From Nocardioides sp. IC4_145 (lineage in GTDB: Bacteria > Actinomycetota > Actinomycetes > Propionibacteriales > Nocardioidaceae): DNA of 64,000 bases. A model generated the notes under the pieces. The model had not been told where the DNA came from and searched no databases. It was given only the letters and a program-made list of their open reading frames with translations. Each line of letters begins with the position of its first letter. Positions within the stretch are counted from its first letter, which is position 1. The DNA lies in NCBI RefSeq assembly GCF_011250565.1, contig NZ_JAANMS010000012.1, forward strand, positions 22,899 through 86,898. The letters are read 5' to 3'. A program made the position numbers and the translations under genes. Positions 61,179 to 64,000 of this stretch are shown here, in pieces.

Positions 61179-62554
61179 GTCACGTCCTCCAGCAGTCCCT
61201 CCGCGAGGACCTCGAGCGCGACGCCGCGCGAGGCCTTGACGAGGACGGCGTCCCCGGCCGCAGCATTCTCCCGCACCCAGGCGAGCGCATCGTCCCGCCC
61301 CGCCGTGAGCATCGCCTCACCGCGCCAGCCCGCGACCGCCCGGGCGCCCTCGGCGATGCCGGCAGCCGGCTCACCGACCGCGACGACGACGTCGATGCCG
61401 GCCTCGGCCGCGGCCCGACCGACGGCGACGTGGTCGTCGTGGCTGGTGGGGCCCAGCTCGCGCATCTCCCCCAGCACCGCGACGGTACGCCGTGTGCCGC
61501 GCCGGCCGAGCGCGGCGAGCGCCTCGACGGCGGCGACGGTCGACGCCGGGTTGGCGTTGTAGGCGTCGTTGAGCACCACCAGGCCGTCGGCGCGCTCGCG
61601 CAGCTCCATCCGCCAGCGCGAGGCGCTCTCGGCGGTCGACAGCGCGGCCGCGACGTCGGCGGCGTCGCACCCGACGGCCACCGCCATCGCGGCGGCCGCG
61701 GCGGCGTTGGCAACCTGGTGCGCACCGACCTGGCGGAGCGCGACCGGGTGCCACTGCCCGGCGTGACCGAGCTCGAAGGTGGGACGGCCGAGGTCGTCGA
61801 GGCCCAGGCCGCGCCAGGTGACGTCACCGGCCTGGCCGAAGGTGAGCACGCGGGCCTCGGTGCGCGGCGCCATCGCGGCGACGAGCGGGTCGTCCGCGTT
61901 GAGGACCGCGGTGCCGGTGGCGGGGAGCGCCTCGACGATCTCGCCCTTGGCCTGCGCGATCGCGTCGCGGGAGCCGAACTCCCCGAGGTGGGCAGTGCCG
62001 ACGTTGAGCACGGCGGCGACCGCCGGCGGCGCGACCTCGCACAGGTAGCCGATGTGCCCGATGCCACGGGCCCCCATCTCGACGACGAGGTGGGTGGTGT
62101 CGGAGGTCGCGCGCAGCACGGTGAGTGGGACGCCGATCTCGTTGTTGAAGTTGCCTCGCGTCGCGACGACGCCGTCGGGCACGCCGCTGCCCGCGACCGT
62201 GGCGAGCACGTGGGCGAGGTAGTCCTTGGTGCCGGTCTTGCCCTGGGAGCCGGTGAGCGCCAGCACGGCGGCCCCGGTGGCGTCGACCACGTGGCGGCCG
62301 AGCCGGCCCAGGGCCGCGACCGGGTCGTCGACCAGGACCGACGGGCGCCCGGTCGGCCGGCTGCCAAGCACGGCGTGCGCGTGCGCGGCGTACTCGTGGC
62401 CGTCGACGCGCTCCCCCGCGATCGCCACGAACAGCCCGCCCACGACGGGCTCGCGGCTGTCGAGGTACGCCGGTCCGGTCACCCGGGTGGTGCCGTCGCC
62501 GTCGACGGTGCCGCCGACGACCGCGGCCACCTCGTCGAGCGTCAGGGGGATCAC
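61175..62554 (-). CDS. murF: UDP-MurNAc-tripeptide-D-alanyl-D-alanine ligase
   Basis: A 459-residue Mur ligase adding D-Ala-D-Ala. ATP loop LTGSQGKTGTKDYL near 108 (third Thr of the usual GKTTT is Gly), GNFNNEIGVPLTVL, VEMGARGIGHIGYL, NVGTAHLGEFGS and NDAYNANPASTVAAV are family marks. The start overlaps murE by four bases. The Gly in the P-loop is a known variant among MurF proteins and should not abolish binding, though this is inferred. Confidence 0.95.
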   Translation of the reverse strand: MIPLTLDEVAAVVGGTVDGDGTTRVTGPAYLDSREPVVGGLFVAIAGERVDGHEYAAHAHAVLGSRPTGRPSVLVDDPVAALGRLGRHVVDATGAAVLALTGSQGKTGTKDYLAHVLATVAGSGVPDGVVATRGNFNNEIGVPLTVLRATSDTTHLVVEMGARGIGHIGYLCEVAPPAVAAVLNVGTAHLGEFGSRDAIAQAKGEIVEALPATGTAVLNADDPLVAAMAPRTEARVLTFGQAGDVTWRGLGLDDLGRPTFELGHAGQWHPVALRQVGAHQVANAAAAAAMAVAVGCDAADVAAALSTAESASRWRMELRERADGLVVLNDAYNANPASTVAAVEALAALGRRGTRRTVAVLGEMRELGPTSHDDHVAVGRAAAEAGIDVVVAVGEPAAGIAEGARAVAGWRGEAMLTAGRDDALAWVRENAAAGDAVLVKASRGVALEVLAEGLLEDVT

Positions 62555-64000
62555 GACCGCACCGCCTCCAGCTCCTCGCGCACGACCTCGCGGTCGTCGA
62601 ACGGGTGGACCACGCCGGCCACCTCCTGGCCGGTCTCGTGCCCCTTTCCGGCCACGAGCACCACGTCGCCGGCGCGGGCCCGGCCCAGCGCCTCGCGGAT
62701 GGCGGCGCGGCGGTCACCGACCTCGAGCACCTCGGCTCCGCCCGTAGCGCCGGCGAGCACGGCGGCGCGGATCGCGGCGGGGTCCTCGGTGCGGGGGTTG
62801 TCGTCGGTCACGACGAGGAGGTCGGCGAGGCGGGACGCGATCTCTCCCATGATCGGGCGCTTGCCCGGGTCCCGGTCGCCGCCGGCGCCGAGCACGACGA
62901 GCAGCCGGCCCTCTGTCACGGGACGCAGTGCGGCGACGGCCGCCTCGACGGCGTCGGGCTTGTGGGCGTAGTCGACGACCACGACGAAGTCCTGGCCGGC
63001 CTCGACCCGCTCCAGCCGTCCGGGGACACCGGCGCCCGTGGCCAGGCCGTCCGCGACGGTCGCGGCGTCCAATCCGGCCTCGGCGCACGCGGCGACAGCG
63101 GCCAGGGTGTTGGCGACGTTGAACCCACCGGGGATCGGGCAGGCCGCGGGGACGTCGACGCCGCCCGGGCCGAGCACGCGGAAGCGGGACCCGTGCGGGT
63201 GCAGCTCGACGTCGACGGCGCGCCAGTCGGCGCCCACGGCGCCCTCCGCGGAGAACGTGCGGACCGGCAGCGTCGTCTCGGCGGCCAGCCGTCGGCCGTG
63301 CTCGTCGTCGAGGTTGACCAGCGCGAGCCGGGCGCGCTCGGGGGTGAACAGCGAGGCCTTGGCGCGGTAGTAGTCCTCGACGTCGGCGTGGAAGTCGAGG
63401 TGGTCCCGCCCGAGGTTGAGGAAGACCGCCACGTCAAAGACGATCCCGTCGACGCGCCCCATCACCAGCGCGTGGCTGGAGACCTCCATCAGGCAGGTGT
63501 CGACCTCCTCGTCGACCATCGCGGCGAAGAGGCCGTGCAGGTCGGGCGCCTCGGGGGTGGTCAACGTCGTCTCGACGTCGGTGCCCCGGACGCGGGTGCC
63601 GACGGTGCCGATCACCGCCGCCGGCACGCCCGCCGCGGTCAGGCCGCTCTCCGCCAGCCGGGTCGTCGTCGTCTTGCCCTGGGTGCCGGTCACGCCGACC
63701 ATCCGCATCCGCGTCGCGGGCTCGCCGTAGACGCGGGCGGCCAGGCGTCCGAGGAGGCTGCGGGGGTCGTCCGCCACCACGAGGGGTACGCCGGCGGGCG
63801 CCCGGTCGGCGCCGGCCGGGTCGGTCAGCACCGCGACCGCCCCCGCCTCGACGGCACCGGCCGCGTAGTCGATGCCGTGCACGCGCGCGCCGGGCAGGGC
63901 GGCGTACAGGTCACCGGGCCGGACCCGCTGGGAGCTCAGCGAGACGCCGGTGACCACGGCGTCGCCGCCCCGGGTGCTCAGGCCGCCGACGGTCGAGGCG
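62551..64000 (-). CDS. murE: UDP-MurNAc-dipeptide-diaminopimelate ligase (cut by window edge)
   Basis: At least 483 residues of a Mur ligase adding the third peptide residue. VSLSSQRVRPGDLYAALPG is the N-terminal sugar-nucleotide region; ATP loop GVTGTQGKTTTTRL; EVSSHALVMGRVDG; NLGRDHLDFH; and the diaminopimelate motif DDNPRTEDP near the C-terminus, which selects diaminopimelate over lysine. Nocardioides-type walls carry LL-diaminopimelate, but the isomer cannot be read from this motif. In-frame sequence continues past the GTG at 63957 to the window edge (ASTVGGLSTRGGDA), so the true start lies beyond base 64000. Confidence 0.95.
   Translation of the reverse strand, partial: ASTVGGLSTRGGDAVVTGVSLSSQRVRPGDLYAALPGARVHGIDYAAGAVEAGAVAVLTDPAGADRAPAGVPLVVADDPRSLLGRLAARVYGEPATRMRMVGVTGTQGKTTTTRLAESGLTAAGVPAAVIGTVGTRVRGTDVETTLTTPEAPDLHGLFAAMVDEEVDTCLMEVSSHALVMGRVDGIVFDVAVFLNLGRDHLDFHADVEDYYRAKASLFTPERARLALVNLDDEHGRRLAAETTLPVRTFSAEGAVGADWRAVDVELHPHGSRFRVLGPGGVDVPAACPIPGGFNVANTLAAVAACAEAGLDAATVADGLATGAGVPGRLERVEAGQDFVVVVDYAHKPDAVEAAVAALRPVTEGRLLVVLGAGGDRDPGKRPIMGEIASRLADLLVVTDDNPRTEDPAAIRAAVLAGATGGAEVLEVGDRRAAIREALGRARAGDVVLVAGKGHETGQEVAGVVHPFDDREVVREELEAVRS

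Noticed and set aside
62551..63957. murE starting at the GTG at 63957
   Set aside because: Family-like sequence continues in frame upstream to the window edge, so the gene is cut rather than starting here.

Overview
The window is a contiguous piece of a very GC-rich actinobacterial chromosome. The best guess is a member of the Nocardioidaceae (Nocardioides-like). This rests on GC content, frequent GTG/TTG starts with GAGGAG-type ribosome sites, gene order, an ANTAR regulator of the PdtaR type, PriA-type HisA without a nearby trpF, SepF/DivIVA (Wag31) next to ftsZ, and a DNPR-type MurE. The genus is an inference, not a measurement. Most genes lie on the minus strand, and many neighbours overlap by 4 or 8 bases, as in translationally coupled operons.

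Layout, left to right. 1-2.3 kb: the start of polA (cut by the window edge), a PaaI-like thioesterase, a GNAT acetyltransferase and a DUF554 membrane protein. 2.4-8.5 kb: a branched-chain amino acid type ABC importer. The lipoprotein receptor is on the plus strand and converges on the minus-strand permease/ATPase genes livH-livM-livG-livF; livH carries an unusual secreted N-terminal domain. 8.7-13.6 kb: pdtaR, a tRNA-Leu(CAA), a long perfect inverted repeat, then gntP-like permease, glycerate kinase and pyruvate kinase in one probable operon. 13.9-20 kb: glutamate synthase gltB-gltD. 20.1-25.8 kb: hisI, a Trp-region membrane protein, an HGxxPAAW protein, trpC-trpB-trpA, a SCO1-like copper protein and lgt.

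25.9-34.2 kb is the most accessory-looking part. It holds a 1012-residue secreted protein of Ig-like repeats, a two-gene ABC exporter whose second member has a degenerate ATP site, an orphan TasA/camelysin-like secreted protein and a MOSC-domain protein. This block separates hisI from hisF; the rest of the histidine operon (hisD-hisC-hisB-hisH-hisA-hisF) follows at 34.4-39.7 kb. 39.8-42 kb: plus-strand LON-domain, VOC and YbaK proteins and a small secreted Pro-rich protein. 42-48.6 kb: a membrane protein, dnaE, a GNAT-chorismate mutase fusion, an RluA-type pseudouridine synthase and lspA. 48.6-64 kb: the cell division and wall cluster, read right to left as murE-murF-mraY-murD-ftsW-murG-murC-ftsQ-ftsZ-pgeF-yggS family-sepF-yggT family-divIVA, then a DksA/TraR-type protein.

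The core genes are ordinary. The unusual signals are mostly non-coding: a 20-base period array upstream of dnaE, a 22-base tandem array between ftsQ and ftsZ, a ladder of stop codons at 10-base spacing at the end of the TasA-like gene, several long hairpins between genes, and a strongly recurring palindromic word CGGCGTAC/GTACGCCG. No insertion sequence, integrase, phage gene or CRISPR array was seen.
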